Source: Gammaproteobacteria bacterium (GTDB lineage: Bacteria; Pseudomonadota; Gammaproteobacteria; Enterobacterales; Kangiellaceae). From it: 64,000 bases of DNA. Made by a program: the position numbers and the translations under genes. Each line of letters begins with the position of its first letter. Positions within the stretch are counted from its first letter, which is position 1. The DNA is taken from positions 24,323 to 88,322 of the forward strand of contig JABXHY010000011.1 in NCBI GenBank assembly GCA_013373375.1, written 5' to 3'. Positions 10,105-19,874 of the stretch are shown here, piece after piece. A model generated the notes under the pieces. The model was not told the DNA's origin and ran no database searches. It was given only the letters and a program-made list of their open reading frames with translations.

Positions 10105-10707
10105 ATGAATACTTTCAATTTCACTTTCGATCAAAACATCAAACGGTTAAGAGTATTTAACTTACTGGTTCAGTTTCGAACATTAATTTCGATGATGACT
10201 TTTTTCGTTTTGAGTGGTTGTGGATTTCATCTGAAAGGTTCTGTTGAGCAGTCGACGTTACCTCAAATAAAATTACAAGTTATCGCTCCAGACTTTTTGT
10301 TGTTCAGTCGATTAGAGCTGGAGCGACAACTTGGTTTGGCAGGAGCTGATGTTTCTTCGGTTTCGCCTGAGCTTACCGTTTATCTTATTGACGAAAATGT
10401 GCGTCGACGTGCGCTGACAAGAGATGAGAATGGTCGTCCAACCGAGTTTGAGTTGCGACTGAAAGTAGAGTATTCAGTTAATTTTAAAAGTAACAACGCT
10501 GAGCGAAATGCATTAGACAATGCAGCGTCCATATCGACAAAGCCTCAGACGAATCAACGCTTCTCATTGTCGCAAACCGGAACCTTTATCTATAACAATC
10601 GTTTGTTGCTCGCGGCAGAGGCGAGAGAAAGAGAAATTATCAAGCAACTTCGTGAACAATTGATGATGGATCTTATTCATCATCTCAATCAACTGGTAGA
10701 GGCGTAA
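10105..10707 (+). CDS. lptE: LPS-assembly lipoprotein LptE
   Basis: The 200-residue lipoprotein is the plug partner of LptD in the outer-membrane LPS translocon. The lipobox FVLSGCGFHLKG puts the lipidated Cys at residue 39 if the ATG at 10105 is used, giving an unusually long signal sequence. A downstream or non-ATG start is possible. The small, mostly beta domain and the position between leuS and holA are as in E. coli (formerly rlpB). It starts 15 bases after the leuS stop. Confidence 0.9.
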   Translation: MNTFNFTFDQNIKRLRVFNLLVQFRTLISMMTFFVLSGCGFHLKGSVEQSTLPQIKLQVIAPDFLLFSRLELERQLGLAGADVSSVSPELTVYLIDENVRRRALTRDENGRPTEFELRLKVEYSVNFKSNNAERNALDNAASISTKPQTNQRFSLSQTGTFIYNNRLLLAAEAREREIIKQLREQLMMDLIHHLNQLVEA

Positions 10708-10709
10708 TT

Positions 10710-11732
10710 GTGCCGATAAAGCCAGAACAATTGTCTAAACATTTAAAGCCTTTACTGCCCTGTTATTTAATTACTGGCGATGAATATTTACTCATAATGG
10801 AAGCCCAAGACGCCATACGTAGTGCAGCAAAAGAGCAAGGCTTTACCGAGCGTCAGGTTCATGAAGTCAATAAGCAATTCAGTTTTAACGAATTATCAGC
10901 AGATGCCAATAATATGAGTTTGTTTGCTGAAAAAAGAATAATTGAATTACGTTTTGAAAAATTACCGGATAAAGATCAGCAAAAGTCGCTTGATGAGTTA
11001 ACAGCTAACTCGCCTGAAGATACGGTTTGGTTGATTACTTGCCCTAAAATGGATAAGCGTAAACTGTCCGTAAAATGGGTAAAAAATATTGAAATAAACG
11101 GATGTGTTGTTCAGGTGTGGCCCATAGCCAGCTACCAACTCACTCAATGGCTAAGCCAACGAGCTGCCTCCGCTGGAGTAAAATTAACATCAGGTGCATT
11201 GCAATTTTTAGCCGACAGTTGCGAAGGCAACTTATTAGCAGCAAAACAAGATTTAGAAAAACTACAATTAATTCGAAGTGATCAACCGCTTGATGTTTCA
11301 GAGTTAAAAGAAGCCATTTCTAATAATGCGCGCTTTAACGTTTTTGAGTTAATTGATACTGCACTAGCAGGACATGTTCAAAAAGCAAACGTCATGTTGT
11401 CGCAGTTAAAGCAAGAAGGTGTGGTTCCAGTAATTGTTATTGCGACACTTTACCGCGAATGCAAAACGCTATTCAGTATGTCGAGTGAAGTTTCAAAAGG
11501 AAAAAGTGTCACGGACGTTGTTCGTGAATATAGAGTCTGGAGCAATCGAACTCGACTGATCTCTCAAGCATTAAACAAAGTTCCCTCGGCTGTATGGCAG
11601 CGATTGGTGAGTCGGTGTGCTCATCTTGATAAAGTTGCGAAGGGACAGGAAGAAGGCAATGTTTGGGACGAACTTATGACTTGCCTGTTGTTAATGGGAG
11701 GAACACCCTTATGGCGCAAAGTCTTGAGCTAG
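10710..11732 (+). CDS. holA: DNA polymerase III subunit delta
   Basis: The 340-residue clamp-loader delta subunit opens the beta clamp. LPCYLITGDEYLLIMEAQDAI is the family N-terminus, and SLFAEKRIIELRF is the beta-interaction region. The conserved middle LADSCEGNLLAAKQDLEKLQL is intact. It starts with GTG two bases after the lptE stop, so translation is probably coupled. The C-terminal domain reads through to the stop without interruption. Confidence 0.95.
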   Translation: MPIKPEQLSKHLKPLLPCYLITGDEYLLIMEAQDAIRSAAKEQGFTERQVHEVNKQFSFNELSADANNMSLFAEKRIIELRFEKLPDKDQQKSLDELTANSPEDTVWLITCPKMDKRKLSVKWVKNIEINGCVVQVWPIASYQLTQWLSQRAASAGVKLTSGALQFLADSCEGNLLAAKQDLEKLQLIRSDQPLDVSELKEAISNNARFNVFELIDTALAGHVQKANVMLSQLKQEGVVPVIVIATLYRECKTLFSMSSEVSKGKSVTDVVREYRVWSNRTRLISQALNKVPSAVWQRLVSRCAHLDKVAKGQEEGNVWDELMTCLLLMGGTPLWRKVLS

Positions 11733-11744
11733 GTTTTATAAACT

Positions 11745-12407
11745 GTGGTAAGTAACTCCGAAAGACAAACCATAGCTATAGTCGGTGGGACATTTGATCC
11801 GGTGCATTTTGGACATCTTCGTCTATCCGAAGAGTTGGCTGAAGCTCTACATTGCTATAGTAATAAACTGAGTGTTCGCTTGATGGTGGTATCTCAACCG
11901 CCTCATCGAAGTCAGCCCGTTGTGGCTGCGAATAAGCGAGCGGAAATGGTCAAACTTGCGATAAGCGATTCTGAAACTCTAGAAGTTGATGAAAGAGAAA
12001 TTAACCGTGATGGGGTTTCATTTAGCTATTTGTCGATAGAAGAGTTGGCTGCTGAGTACCCTGATGCTCGTCTCATTTGGGTGCTGGGAGACGATGCGTT
12101 TGAGGGGTTGGATAAATGGAGAAACTGGCAGGCAATTTGTAAAGCCGTTTCATTTATTGTGGTTGCTAGACCGGGAGCGAGAAGACACAGGCTCAATGCA
12201 GAAGTGGGGAAAGTATTAACGGAATCCACAAGTATCGAGCAATTGATGGAAAAGTCATTTGGATCATTTTTCAGGTACTCTGGACCAAATCTCGATATTT
12301 CATCGACACAAATACGAGAATTATTGCAGCAAAAGCGCTCTTGTCGTTTTTTACTGCCGGATTCTGTCATAGAATACATACAGCAATATCGATTGTACGA
12401 AAACTAA
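11745..12407 (+). CDS. nadD: nicotinate-nucleotide adenylyltransferase
   Basis: The 220-residue enzyme makes deamido-NAD from nicotinate mononucleotide and ATP. Signature motifs are GGTFDPVHFGHLRL near the N-terminus (the HxGH-type nucleotide-binding site) and the C-terminal SSTQIREL. WVLGDDAFEGLDKW is the conserved central region. The start is GTG at 11745, 12 bases after holA. It keeps the classical order holA-nadD-rsfS. Confidence 0.96.
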   Translation: MVSNSERQTIAIVGGTFDPVHFGHLRLSEELAEALHCYSNKLSVRLMVVSQPPHRSQPVVAANKRAEMVKLAISDSETLEVDEREINRDGVSFSYLSIEELAAEYPDARLIWVLGDDAFEGLDKWRNWQAICKAVSFIVVARPGARRHRLNAEVGKVLTESTSIEQLMEKSFGSFFRYSGPNLDISSTQIRELLQQKRSCRFLLPDSVIEYIQQYRLYEN

Positions 12408-12418
12408 CAGGATAATGA

Positions 12419-12751
12419 ATGGATAGCGATACTTTAAGAAAGTTTGTAATAGAGCAATTAGACGATGCAAAAGCACAAAATATTGTTGAGCTGGATGTGC
12501 GAGAAAAAACAGCAATAACTGACACCATGGTGGTTTGCTCTGGAACCTCGTCGAGACATGTTAAATCAATTGCCATTCAATTGGTGCAAAAAGCGAAAGA
12601 GGTTGGCAAGCAACCTATCGGCGTTGAAGGTGAAGATAGTTCAGAGTGGGTGTTAGTTGATTTTGGTGATGTGATCGTTCACGTTATGCAAGCTAATGTC
12701 AGAGACTATTATCAAATTGAAAAATTGTGGAGCGCAAAGCTCGAAGAATGA
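12419..12751 (+). CDS. rsfS: ribosomal silencing factor RsfS
   Basis: This 110-residue protein binds ribosomal protein L14 and blocks subunit joining in starvation. Family motifs include [34 protein letters not shown] and the tail [14 protein letters not shown] followed by [10 protein letters not shown]. The stop overlaps the rlmH start in an ATGA arrangement, which indicates translational coupling. Confidence 0.96.
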   Translation: MDSDTLRKFVIEQLDDAKAQNIVELDVREKTAITDTMVVCSGTSSRHVKSIAIQLVQKAKEVGKQPIGVEGEDSSEWVLVDFGDVIVHVMQANVRDYYQIEKLWSAKLEE

Positions 12752-13218
12752 TTATTCGCTTAATCGCAGTGGGACAAAAAATGCCTGCCTGGGTGACCAC
12801 TGCCTACGAAGAGTATGCTCGTCGCTTGCCTCACGAATGTCATTTGGAACTTATTGAAATTCCCACCGCCAAAAGAGGAAAGCAAGCTGATATTAAGCGT
12901 ATCATGAGCAAAGAGGCGGAATTAATTAAGCAAGCGATTCACTCTGGCGATTGGGTAGTCGCACTTGATGTCAAAGGCAAAAATTGGTCGACACCTCAAT
13001 TATCTGAACAGATCGTGCGATGGCAAAGTCAAGGCAGTAATGTATCTCTACTCGTTGGTGGACCTGAAGGTTTGACCGAAGAAATACGAGAAATGGCGCA
13101 TCAAAAGTGGTCGCTATCAAATCTCACATTACCGCACCCGTTAGTCCGAGTGGTTGTTGCTGAGGCAATCTATCGGGCATGGACGGTAACCGTTAATCAC
13201 CCATATCACCGAGAGTAA
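12748..13218 (+). CDS. rlmH: 23S rRNA (pseudouridine1915-N3)-methyltransferase
   Basis: This 156-residue SPOUT methyltransferase modifies helix 69 of 23S r[18 protein letters not shown] is the usual N-terminus. [14 protein letters not shown] and [20 protein letters not shown] are the knot motifs that bind S-adenosylmethionine. I set the start at ATG 12748, which overlaps the rsfS stop by 4 bases and gives the family length. An upstream ATG at 12727 would add 7 extra residues. Confidence 0.96.
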   Translation: MIIRLIAVGQKMPAWVTTAYEEYARRLPHECHLELIEIPTAKRGKQADIKRIMSKEAELIKQAIHSGDWVVALDVKGKNWSTPQLSEQIVRWQSQGSNVSLLVGGPEGLTEEIREMAHQKWSLSNLTLPHPLVRVVVAEAIYRAWTVTVNHPYHRE

Positions 13219-13230
13219 AAACTTTTTCTC

Positions 13231-15099
13231 ATGATGTTAGGTCGCAGAGTTACACTCAAAAATCAGTTTAAAGAAATTGCGATGTATCGCAATCGTATGC
13301 TGGTTAGCTTGTTTGGTGTACTTGCGATGATGCTGCTATTAATCGTGTGGGTGGCTCAGTTACAAATCACGCAATATGAAAAGTATCGAACAGAATCTGA
13401 TAACAACCGTATACGCGTATTGCCAATCGCTCCGACGAGAGGGCTAATTTACGATCGTAATGGGATTTTATTAGCAGAAAATCGCTCGGTTTATTCGATT
13501 GAATTAATTCCTGAGCAAATTAAGGATATGGAAAAAGCGGTTGCAGAGCTTAGCGAATTAATTGTTATCGATGAAGACGACAGAGAGCGCTTTTTTAAAG
13601 AGGTTAAGCGCACTCGCGAAAGATTTAAAAAGATTCCATTAAAGTCTCGGTTAACGGAGGCTCAAGTTGCACGATTTGCAGTAAACAGGCATCGTTTCCC
13701 GGGAGTTTCGGTCGAAGCTCGTTTGGTTCGTTTTTATCCCTACGGAGAAATTTTATCGCATGCTTTAGGGTATGTGGGGCGAATAAATGATCGTGAGCTG
13801 GTCACTATTGATCAGGAAAACTATCGAGCAACACGGCATATTGGGAAAGTTGGGATAGAAAAATACTACGAAACCATTCTGCATGGAAAAATAGGTACGC
13901 AGCGAGTTGAAACGGACGTGCAAGGGCGTGTGCTCAAAGTTTTAGAGCAAGAGGATCCGGTTGCTGGCAGTGACTTGTATCTTGAACTTGATTTAGGTTT
14001 GCAGCTTGCCGCGTACAAAGCTTTGGAAGGTCAACGAGGATCGGTCATAGCACTCGACCCACACACCGGTGGAGTTCTCGCCTTGGTGAGTACTCCTGGG
14101 TATGATCCCAATTTATTTGTAACGGGCATATCCAACAAGGATTATAAAAAGCTCTTAAATCCTGATCGCCCATTATTCAATCGTGCGTTAAGGGGGCAGT
14201 ACTCACCAGGTTCGACCATAAAGCCTCATCTTGCCTGGCTCGGGTTAGAGTCGAAAACGATCAGTCCATCGTATGCAATCAATGATTTGGGTGTTTATCA
14301 AATGCCTATCGAAGAAGATAGGAGATTTCGTGACTGGAAACGCAGAGGTCATGGGAGCCAAATTGATTTTCGGCGCGCGATAATCGAGTCATGTGATACT
14401 TTTTTTTATGACCTTGCGTATAAAATGGGTATCGACAAAATAAGCGATACTATGCAGCAATTTGGTTTTGGTGAGTTTACCAATATCGATATGGGTGAAG
14501 AAGTGCCTGGCTTAATGCCGAGTCGAGAGTGGAAGCAACGTGAACGACGAGTGCGTTGGTTTCCGGGTGAGACTGTTATTACAGGGATCGGTCAGGGGTA
14601 TTGGTTATCGACACCATTACAATTAGCCAACTCTGCAGCAGCCATTGCAAGTGATGGTATTCGTTACGATTTAAAAATGGTTGGAGCAATCGCGAACCAA
14701 AACTCAAAAATTACTATTGATCCAGTGTTGGCCCAGAAACAGGTTGATATAGGTAATGGCCAAAACTTCAAACGTATTCAAAATGCAATGAAAGAAGTTA
14801 ATCATAATAAATTTATTGGAACGGCTCGTTCGGCGTTTCAAGGGGCTAACTATTTAAGTGCAGGGAAAACCGGAACAGTACAATTGTTTGGTCTTGGAGA
14901 AGACGAAGAGTATGAAGCAGAAAATCTAGCGGAACGATTAAGGGACAATGCACTCTACATAGGATACGCTCCATTTGAGAATCCTACCATTGCGGTTTCA
15001 GTAGTGGTTGAAAATGCAGGGGGTGGCGGCTCTAATGCGGCACCGATTGCCCGAAAAGTTATCGATACTTATCTAGCAAAACTACAAGAAGGCAAGTAA
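13231..15099 (+). CDS. mrdA: penicillin-binding protein 2 (rod-shape transpeptidase)
   Basis: The 622-residue protein cross-links peptidoglycan during side-wall elongation. It has one N-terminal membrane segment (about residues 22-45) and the pedestal domain (APTRGLIYDRNGILLAEN). The transpeptidase domain has Ser328 in SPGSTIKPH, the SxN-equivalent SCDTF and the KTG box in SAGKTGTVQ. The stop overlaps the rodA start by one base (TAATG), so the pair is translationally coupled. A second ATG lies three bases after the first. Confidence 0.97.
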   Translation: MMLGRRVTLKNQFKEIAMYRNRMLVSLFGVLAMMLLLIVWVAQLQITQYEKYRTESDNNRIRVLPIAPTRGLIYDRNGILLAENRSVYSIELIPEQIKDMEKAVAELSELIVIDEDDRERFFKEVKRTRERFKKIPLKSRLTEAQVARFAVNRHRFPGVSVEARLVRFYPYGEILSHALGYVGRINDRELVTIDQENYRATRHIGKVGIEKYYETILHGKIGTQRVETDVQGRVLKVLEQEDPVAGSDLYLELDLGLQLAAYKALEGQRGSVIALDPHTGGVLALVSTPGYDPNLFVTGISNKDYKKLLNPDRPLFNRALRGQYSPGSTIKPHLAWLGLESKTISPSYAINDLGVYQMPIEEDRRFRDWKRRGHGSQIDFRRAIIESCDTFFYDLAYKMGIDKISDTMQQFGFGEFTNIDMGEEVPGLMPSREWKQRERRVRWFPGETVITGIGQGYWLSTPLQLANSAAAIASDGIRYDLKMVGAIANQNSKITIDPVLAQKQVDIGNGQNFKRIQNAMKEVNHNKFIGTARSAFQGANYLSAGKTGTVQLFGLGEDEEYEAENLAERLRDNALYIGYAPFENPTIAVSVVVENAGGGGSNAAPIARKVIDTYLAKLQEGK

Positions 15100-16229
15100 T
15101 GAACGCTTCTTCGAGCGCCAGAAGTCATACCCACAAAGAGCGTCAATCATTAGCTTGGCGGCTGCATATTGATGTTCCGTTGCTCGTAAGTTTGTTGGTA
15201 GTAATGGGATTTGGCTTAATTGTTCTTTATAGTGCAGGCGGACAAAGCGAGTCACTTATGATGCGACAAGTGGCTCGACTAGCTGTTGGCTGCACCGCAA
15301 TGTTCATTATGGCGCAATTACCGCCCCGCTTTTATGCTAACTGGGCTCCAGCGATTTATTCCTTTGGGATTATACTTTTGCTAGCGGTGCTGATTATTGG
15401 TGATAAAGGTAAAGGCGCGCAGCGCTGGTTGGAGTTTGCAGGCTTTCGCTTTCAACCTTCAGAGATAATGAAGCTTGCAGTGCCAATGATGGTTGCTTGG
15501 TTTTTCTCCGAGCGAGTATTACCGGCAAGAAAACGCGAGTTACTTGTCGCCTTCTTGATCGTAATGTTTCCTACGCTACTCATTCTTAAACAACCAGATT
15601 TGGGTACCAGTTTATTAATTGCCAGTTCAGGAATGTTCGTAATTTTTCTCTCTGGTGTAAGCTGGCGTTTACTCATTAGTTTTGGCGTAGTGGCGGTCAT
15701 TTACGCGCCAATTCACTGGTTTTTCGTTATGCGAGAGTACCAACGCGAACGTGTTCTTGTGTACCTTGATCCGGAACGAGATCCACTTGGAAGTGGTTAC
15801 CATATTATTCAATCGAAAATTGCCATTGGTTCTGGTGGACTTGATGGAAAAGGATGGCTTAAGGGTACTCAATCGCAGTACGAATTTTTACCTGAACGTT
15901 CAACGGATTTTATTTTTGCTGTTCTGGGAGAAGAATTTGGCTTGGTTGGCGTAATATTATTACTGGCGCTCTATCTAATTGTTATCGCTAGAGGTATGTA
16001 TATTGGTTCGCAGGCGCAGGAAACTTTTTCTCGATTACTGGCTGGCGCAATAGTTCTTACCTTTTTTATTTACTTATTTGTGAACATCGGCATGGTGACG
16101 GGATTACTACCTGTGGTAGGTTTGCCACTGCCTTTAGTAAGTTATGGCGGCACTTCGATGGTAACGTTGCTCGCAGGTTTTGGAATGTTGATGTCCATCT
16201 ACACACACAGAAAATTAGTTTCGAAGTAG
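15099..16229 (+). CDS. mrdB: rod-shape SEDS glycosyltransferase RodA
   Basis: This 376-residue polytopic membrane protein polymerises glycan strands with PBP2 as partner. SEDS motifs include GKGAQRWLEFAGFRFQPSE, LILKQPDLGTSLL, FLPERSTDFIFAVLGEEFG and the last-helix GLPLPLVSYGGTSM. About ten hydrophobic segments are present. It overlaps mrdA by one base and precedes the lytic transglycosylase gene. Confidence 0.97.
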   Translation: MNASSSARSHTHKERQSLAWRLHIDVPLLVSLLVVMGFGLIVLYSAGGQSESLMMRQVARLAVGCTAMFIMAQLPPRFYANWAPAIYSFGIILLLAVLIIGDKGKGAQRWLEFAGFRFQPSEIMKLAVPMMVAWFFSERVLPARKRELLVAFLIVMFPTLLILKQPDLGTSLLIASSGMFVIFLSGVSWRLLISFGVVAVIYAPIHWFFVMREYQRERVLVYLDPERDPLGSGYHIIQSKIAIGSGGLDGKGWLKGTQSQYEFLPERSTDFIFAVLGEEFGLVGVILLLALYLIVIARGMYIGSQAQETFSRLLAGAIVLTFFIYLFVNIGMVTGLLPVVGLPLPLVSYGGTSMVTLLAGFGMLMSIYTHRKLVSK

Positions 16230-16255
16230 AGTCGAAAGACTTTAGGGAGTAAGTT

Positions 16256-17266
16256 TTGCATTTATTTAAGTGGTCACTTTCGATGGTTCGTTTGTTATTG
16301 ATCGGCATAACGTTATCTGTTGCATATTCTGCTCCTGCATTTGCGAGCGATGACACTGAAGAAGCTTTTATTGAACAAATGGTTTCGAAACATAAAATGG
16401 ATCGAAAGTTTTTGGTTAACTTGTTTAAAAAGGCTGAAAAAAACCAAAAAATTATCGACTTGATAACTACGCCTGCAGAAGGCAAGCCATGGCATGAGTA
16501 TCGAAATATTTTCGTTCGAGAAGCGCGAATTAAAGCGGGAACTGAATTCTGGAATAAGTACGAAGTCGTATTAAAAAGAGCCGAAGCTACTTTTCAAGTC
16601 CCTGCATCAATTATTGTGAGTATTATCGGTGTCGAAACCTTTTATGGAAAAATACAGGGAAATTTTCCTGTGTTCAACGCGCTTTACACTTTAGGGTTTC
16701 ATTATCCGGCGCGAGGAAAATTTTTTCGTGGTGAGCTGGAACAGTTTTTACTTTTAGCGAAAGAGCAACAATGGGATGAGTTTGAGCCTAAAGGTTCTTA
16801 CGCTGGAGCGATGGGACTGGGTCAGTTTATCCCGACCAGTTACCGCTCATATGCAGTTGATTTTGATGGCGATGGAAAAATAGATTTGTTTAATAATCCT
16901 GTCGACGCCATTGGCAGTGTTGCCAATTACTTTAGAGTACACAAGTGGCGTTGGGGAGAGCCAGTTGCCTACAAACTAACACAACTTGGTACCATGTCAG
17001 AGAATTTCGAAACTAAGCGATATAAGCCTCAAAGTACATCTGGTGCAATAAAAGCTGCAGGTTTTAACTGGCCTGTTGAAACGTTAGATGAGCAAGCTGC
17101 CGGTATTATCGATTTCGAACAAAAAGATGGCAAAGATCACTGGATTACGTTCGATAACTTTTATGTGATCACTCGTTATAATCGAAGTCCTTTATACGCG
17201 CTAGCGGTGTATCAATTCAGTCAAGAAGTTAAAGCTCGGCGAGCATTATCTTACTGGCATATATAA
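16256..17266 (+). CDS. mltB: lytic murein transglycosylase B
   Basis: This 336-residue periplasmic enzyme cleaves glycan strands with 1,6-anhydro ends. The catalytic Glu sits in IIGVETFYGKIQGNFPVFNAL. The goose-type lysozyme fold motifs GAMGLGQFIPTSYRSYAVDFDG and DAIGSVANYF follow. A signal peptide ends about SAPAFAS. There is no lipobox Cys, unlike E. coli MltB, so the protein is probably soluble. The TTG at 16256 is preferred because GGGAG lies 8 bases upstream; the ATG at 16283 lacks a ribosome site. It lies between rodA and rlpA. Confidence 0.94.
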   Translation: MHLFKWSLSMVRLLLIGITLSVAYSAPAFASDDTEEAFIEQMVSKHKMDRKFLVNLFKKAEKNQKIIDLITTPAEGKPWHEYRNIFVREARIKAGTEFWNKYEVVLKRAEATFQVPASIIVSIIGVETFYGKIQGNFPVFNALYTLGFHYPARGKFFRGELEQFLLLAKEQQWDEFEPKGSYAGAMGLGQFIPTSYRSYAVDFDGDGKIDLFNNPVDAIGSVANYFRVHKWRWGEPVAYKLTQLGTMSENFETKRYKPQSTSGAIKAAGFNWPVETLDEQAAGIIDFEQKDGKDHWITFDNFYVITRYNRSPLYALAVYQFSQEVKARRALSYWHI

Positions 17267-17288
17267 TTTTAGAGCGGTTTCGTTCGAT

Positions 17289-18089
17289 ATGGTATCTGCA
17301 ATTAAATTTAGTGGGTTGATCCTCGGTTGTTTGATAATACTTTTTACCCTGTCTGCGTGCAGTGTGCTCGAAGTCAAAGACAGTGGTCCAAGCAAACCAT
17401 TTGATGTGTCGAGTGTTGAAGACGCAACTCCAAAAGTTGAGTCGAAAAGTCCTTACGGCAATCCAACGAGCTATGAGCAAGACGGCATAACCTATCACGT
17501 CATGAGTTCAGCTGATGGATACAAAGAACGCGGTATCGCCAGTTGGTACGGTACTAAGTTTCATGGAGAGCGAACCTCTTCTGGTGAAACTTATGATATG
17601 TATGTCATGAGCGCAGCGCATAAGACCCTGCCTCTTCCTACCTATGCGCGAGTTACTAACTTGTCGAATGGTCGACAGGTGATAGTAAAAGTAAACGATA
17701 GAGGTCCGTTTAAGCCGGGACGAATTATTGATTTGTCTTATGCCGCAGCTGCAAAGTTGGGATTTCACTTACTGGGCACAGCTGAAGTTGAAGTTGAAGC
17801 GATAGTTCTGGAAGGCTCTCATCAAATTGTTGCCCCAACTGCAGTAGAAGCAAATAGAGATATGTACGTGCAGGTGGCTGCATTTTCCGATAAAGAAAAA
17901 GCTGAAACGCTGGCCGCTGCAATACGAAAGCAGGTGCCATGGACTGTTAGCGCAAAATCGGCGAGAGTTAATCGAAAAACGATTTATCGTGTGAGAATAG
18001 GCCCGCTGACGAGTTTAGATGAAGCGAATCGGTTAGTGTCGACTTTGTCGATTCCAGAACTTGGAACTCCTAGAGTCATTTTTGAGTAA
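17289..18089 (+). CDS. rlpA: septal ring lytic transglycosylase RlpA (lipoprotein)
   Basis: The 266-residue lipoprotein has lipobox LSACS near residue 24. A double-psi beta-barrel contains GIASWYGTKFHGERTSSGE and VKVNDRGPFKPGRIIDLSYAAA (Asp-Arg-Gly-Pro-Phe core). A C-terminal SPOR domain (about residues 195-266) binds denuded glycan at the division site. The family cleaves naked glycan strands in some species. It is the last gene before a 305-base gap with a hairpin, so the elongation operon probably ends here. Confidence 0.95.
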   Translation: MVSAIKFSGLILGCLIILFTLSACSVLEVKDSGPSKPFDVSSVEDATPKVESKSPYGNPTSYEQDGITYHVMSSADGYKERGIASWYGTKFHGERTSSGETYDMYVMSAAHKTLPLPTYARVTNLSNGRQVIVKVNDRGPFKPGRIIDLSYAAAAKLGFHLLGTAEVEVEAIVLEGSHQIVAPTAVEANRDMYVQVAAFSDKEKAETLAAAIRKQVPWTVSAKSARVNRKTIYRVRIGPLTSLDEANRLVSTLSIPELGTPRVIFE

Positions 18090-18394
18090 TTAGGTTTCCA
18101 CTGACTTAGTTGTTGTGTTTCTCAAACTTAGAATGTCGAAGTAAGGCTTATTTAATAAATCGGGAACTTTTTACAGCTGACACAGTCATTTAGCAGAAGG
18201 GCGCTTTCTGGTACACTAACGCGCACATTATTTTGGGGAAGTAAAACCGATTAAACGAGAACTCATTTCTCGTTTTGCTCTGCGAGCTCAGTTTATTTGT
18301 TAGCTAAGGCTTACAAAAACTCTTCTCTGTAAAACGGAAAGCGCATGACAGCCTTTCATTTCTAAAAAATATTAACCAGGAATATTCAGTCAAT
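18090..18394. other. rlpA-dacA intergenic region with hairpin
   Basis: No open reading frame of note is present. The main structure is a perfect 9-bp inverted repeat (AAACGAGAA at 18253-18261, TTCTCGTTT at 18267-18275, 5-base loop). It could end rlpA transcription or form a 5'-UTR hairpin of dacA. A possible -10 (TACACT, near 18212) lies upstream, but no good -35 accompanies it. An AGGAAT sequence sits shortly before the dacA ATG. Confidence 0.5.
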
Positions 18395-19549
18395 ATGAAG
18401 CATTTTACGCTGATATTAGTTTCGATTTTTGTATTTTTAGCAAATGTAGCTAATGCGATCACTCCAGCACCACCGGCGCTGGGAGCTGACAGTTTTATAC
18501 TTATGGATTATGACTCAGGTCAAATCATAGCTGAGAGTAACGCTGATAATCCTCTACCTCCCGCTAGTTTAACTAAAATGATGACCAGTTATGTTGTGTC
18601 AAATGAATTGGCGGCCGGCAATATTCGGCTTGATGATCAAGTAACGGTTTCTGAAAACGCCTGGGCGAAAAACTTTCCAGAGTCTTCGAAAATGTTTATT
18701 GAAGTAGGAAAGCAAGTCTCAGTGTCTGAGCTTCTCAAAGGCTTAATCATTTCTTCTGGCGGAGATGCCAGTGTCGCGCTTGCTGAACATGTTGCAGGAA
18801 GTGAAGACTCTTTTGCGCAATTGATGAACATGCACGCACGAAAGCTTGGCATGGAAAACACTCGATTTGTTAATGCGCATGGACTAACAGCAGAAGGTCA
18901 TCAAACGACTGCCCGTGATATGGCAATGCTCGCCCAAGCGATGATTCGAGATTATCCAAATGAATATGAGCTCTATAAATTGAAAGAGTTTACTTACAAC
19001 AATATTCGACAATACAACCGTAATCAGTTGTTGTGGGATCGAAGCCTCGATGTTGATGGGATTAAAACAGGACATACTGATGCTGCAGGTTACTGCCTTG
19101 TTTCTTCAGCAGTAAAGGACGGTATGAGGCTGATCGCTGTGGTGATGGGAACTCGAAGTGAAGAAGCTCGTAAAGTGGAAAGCAAAAAGCTGCTTACTTA
19201 CGGATTTCGCTTTTTTGAGACTGTAAAGCCATTGGAAGCGAATACAGAAGTTCATCAGGCGAGAGTTTGGGGAGGAGAAGTCGAACAAGCAAAATTGGGT
19301 GTGCTTGATAAGACTTACTTAACCATTCCCCGTGGCAAGCGAAGCCAAGTAAAGGCGACTTATGAAGTCGAGAATGAGCTGGAAGCACCAGTCGCAAAAG
19401 GTCAAATTGTCGGGAAAATTTTCTTCGAGCTCGATGGTGAAGATATATCCGAAGTGCCGTTAGTTGCGCTAGAAGACATACCGGAAGGTGGTTGGTTTTC
19501 GCGTTTAATCGATGGCATTGTTAGATGGTTTAGTGAGCTCTTTTCATAG
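18395..19549 (+). CDS. dacA: D-alanyl-D-alanine carboxypeptidase (PBP5/6 type)
   Basis: The 384-residue protein trims the terminal D-Ala from peptidoglycan stems. It has a signal peptide, Ser58 of the SxxK box (PASLTKMM) and the KTG box (DGIKTGHTDAAGY). A beta-sandwich domain follows, then the C-terminal amphipathic membrane anchor (FSRLIDGIVRWFSELF). The second motif reads S121-G122-G123 where the family normally has S-G-N, so the Asn is replaced by Gly while the flanking sequence is ordinary. Activity may be altered. The gene stands alone between two gaps of more than 300 bases. Confidence 0.96.
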   Translation: MKHFTLILVSIFVFLANVANAITPAPPALGADSFILMDYDSGQIIAESNADNPLPPASLTKMMTSYVVSNELAAGNIRLDDQVTVSENAWAKNFPESSKMFIEVGKQVSVSELLKGLIISSGGDASVALAEHVAGSEDSFAQLMNMHARKLGMENTRFVNAHGLTAEGHQTTARDMAMLAQAMIRDYPNEYELYKLKEFTYNNIRQYNRNQLLWDRSLDVDGIKTGHTDAAGYCLVSSAVKDGMRLIAVVMGTRSEEARKVESKKLLTYGFRFFETVKPLEANTEVHQARVWGGEVEQAKLGVLDKTYLTIPRGKRSQVKATYEVENELEAPVAKGQIVGKIFFELDGEDISEVPLVALEDIPEGGWFSRLIDGIVRWFSELFS

Positions 19550-19874
19550 AAGTAGAGTGTTTTCTGATATTAATATTAAATCCACACTTATTAATTTTGC
19601 TTATATTGACAGAGTCTTTATCAAAATTTTGACTTAAGGCTCTGCAAAACTTTTCTCCTGTAAGCTTAACTACCTTTTTCTCCTGGCCTTCAACGCCTGA
19701 GTTTTTTTGTTTGGGAGAGAGTTTCAATCACAATGCTAAAATATAACTCTCTTAATAAAGTTTAACTCACTTATGAATATTAAGGCGTTCATCGATAGCC
19801 AATAATTATGTGGCAGAGCTCTAAAGCCTGTATAATACGAGCTTTGTTAGAATTTGAATTCTCAGGAGCTGTAA
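19550..19874. other. dacA-ybeD intergenic region
   Basis: I see no gene. There is a T-rich stretch at about 19701-19711 preceded by only a weak hairpin, which is a doubtful terminator for dacA. The 3' part holds the promoter of the ybeD-lipB-lipA unit. Confidence 0.4.
19808..19836 (+). promoter_or_regulatory. probable sigma70 promoter of ybeD-lipB-lipA
   Basis: A perfect -10 hexamer TATAAT lies at 19831-19836, 38 bases before the ybeD start. The -35 is weak (TGTGGC at 19809-19814, 16-base spacer). The call rests mainly on the -10 and position. Confidence 0.55.

Noticed and set aside
16066..16485. Reverse frame of 139 codons across the rodA-mltB junction
   Set aside because: It is antisense to two well-conserved genes; composition looks like a shadow.
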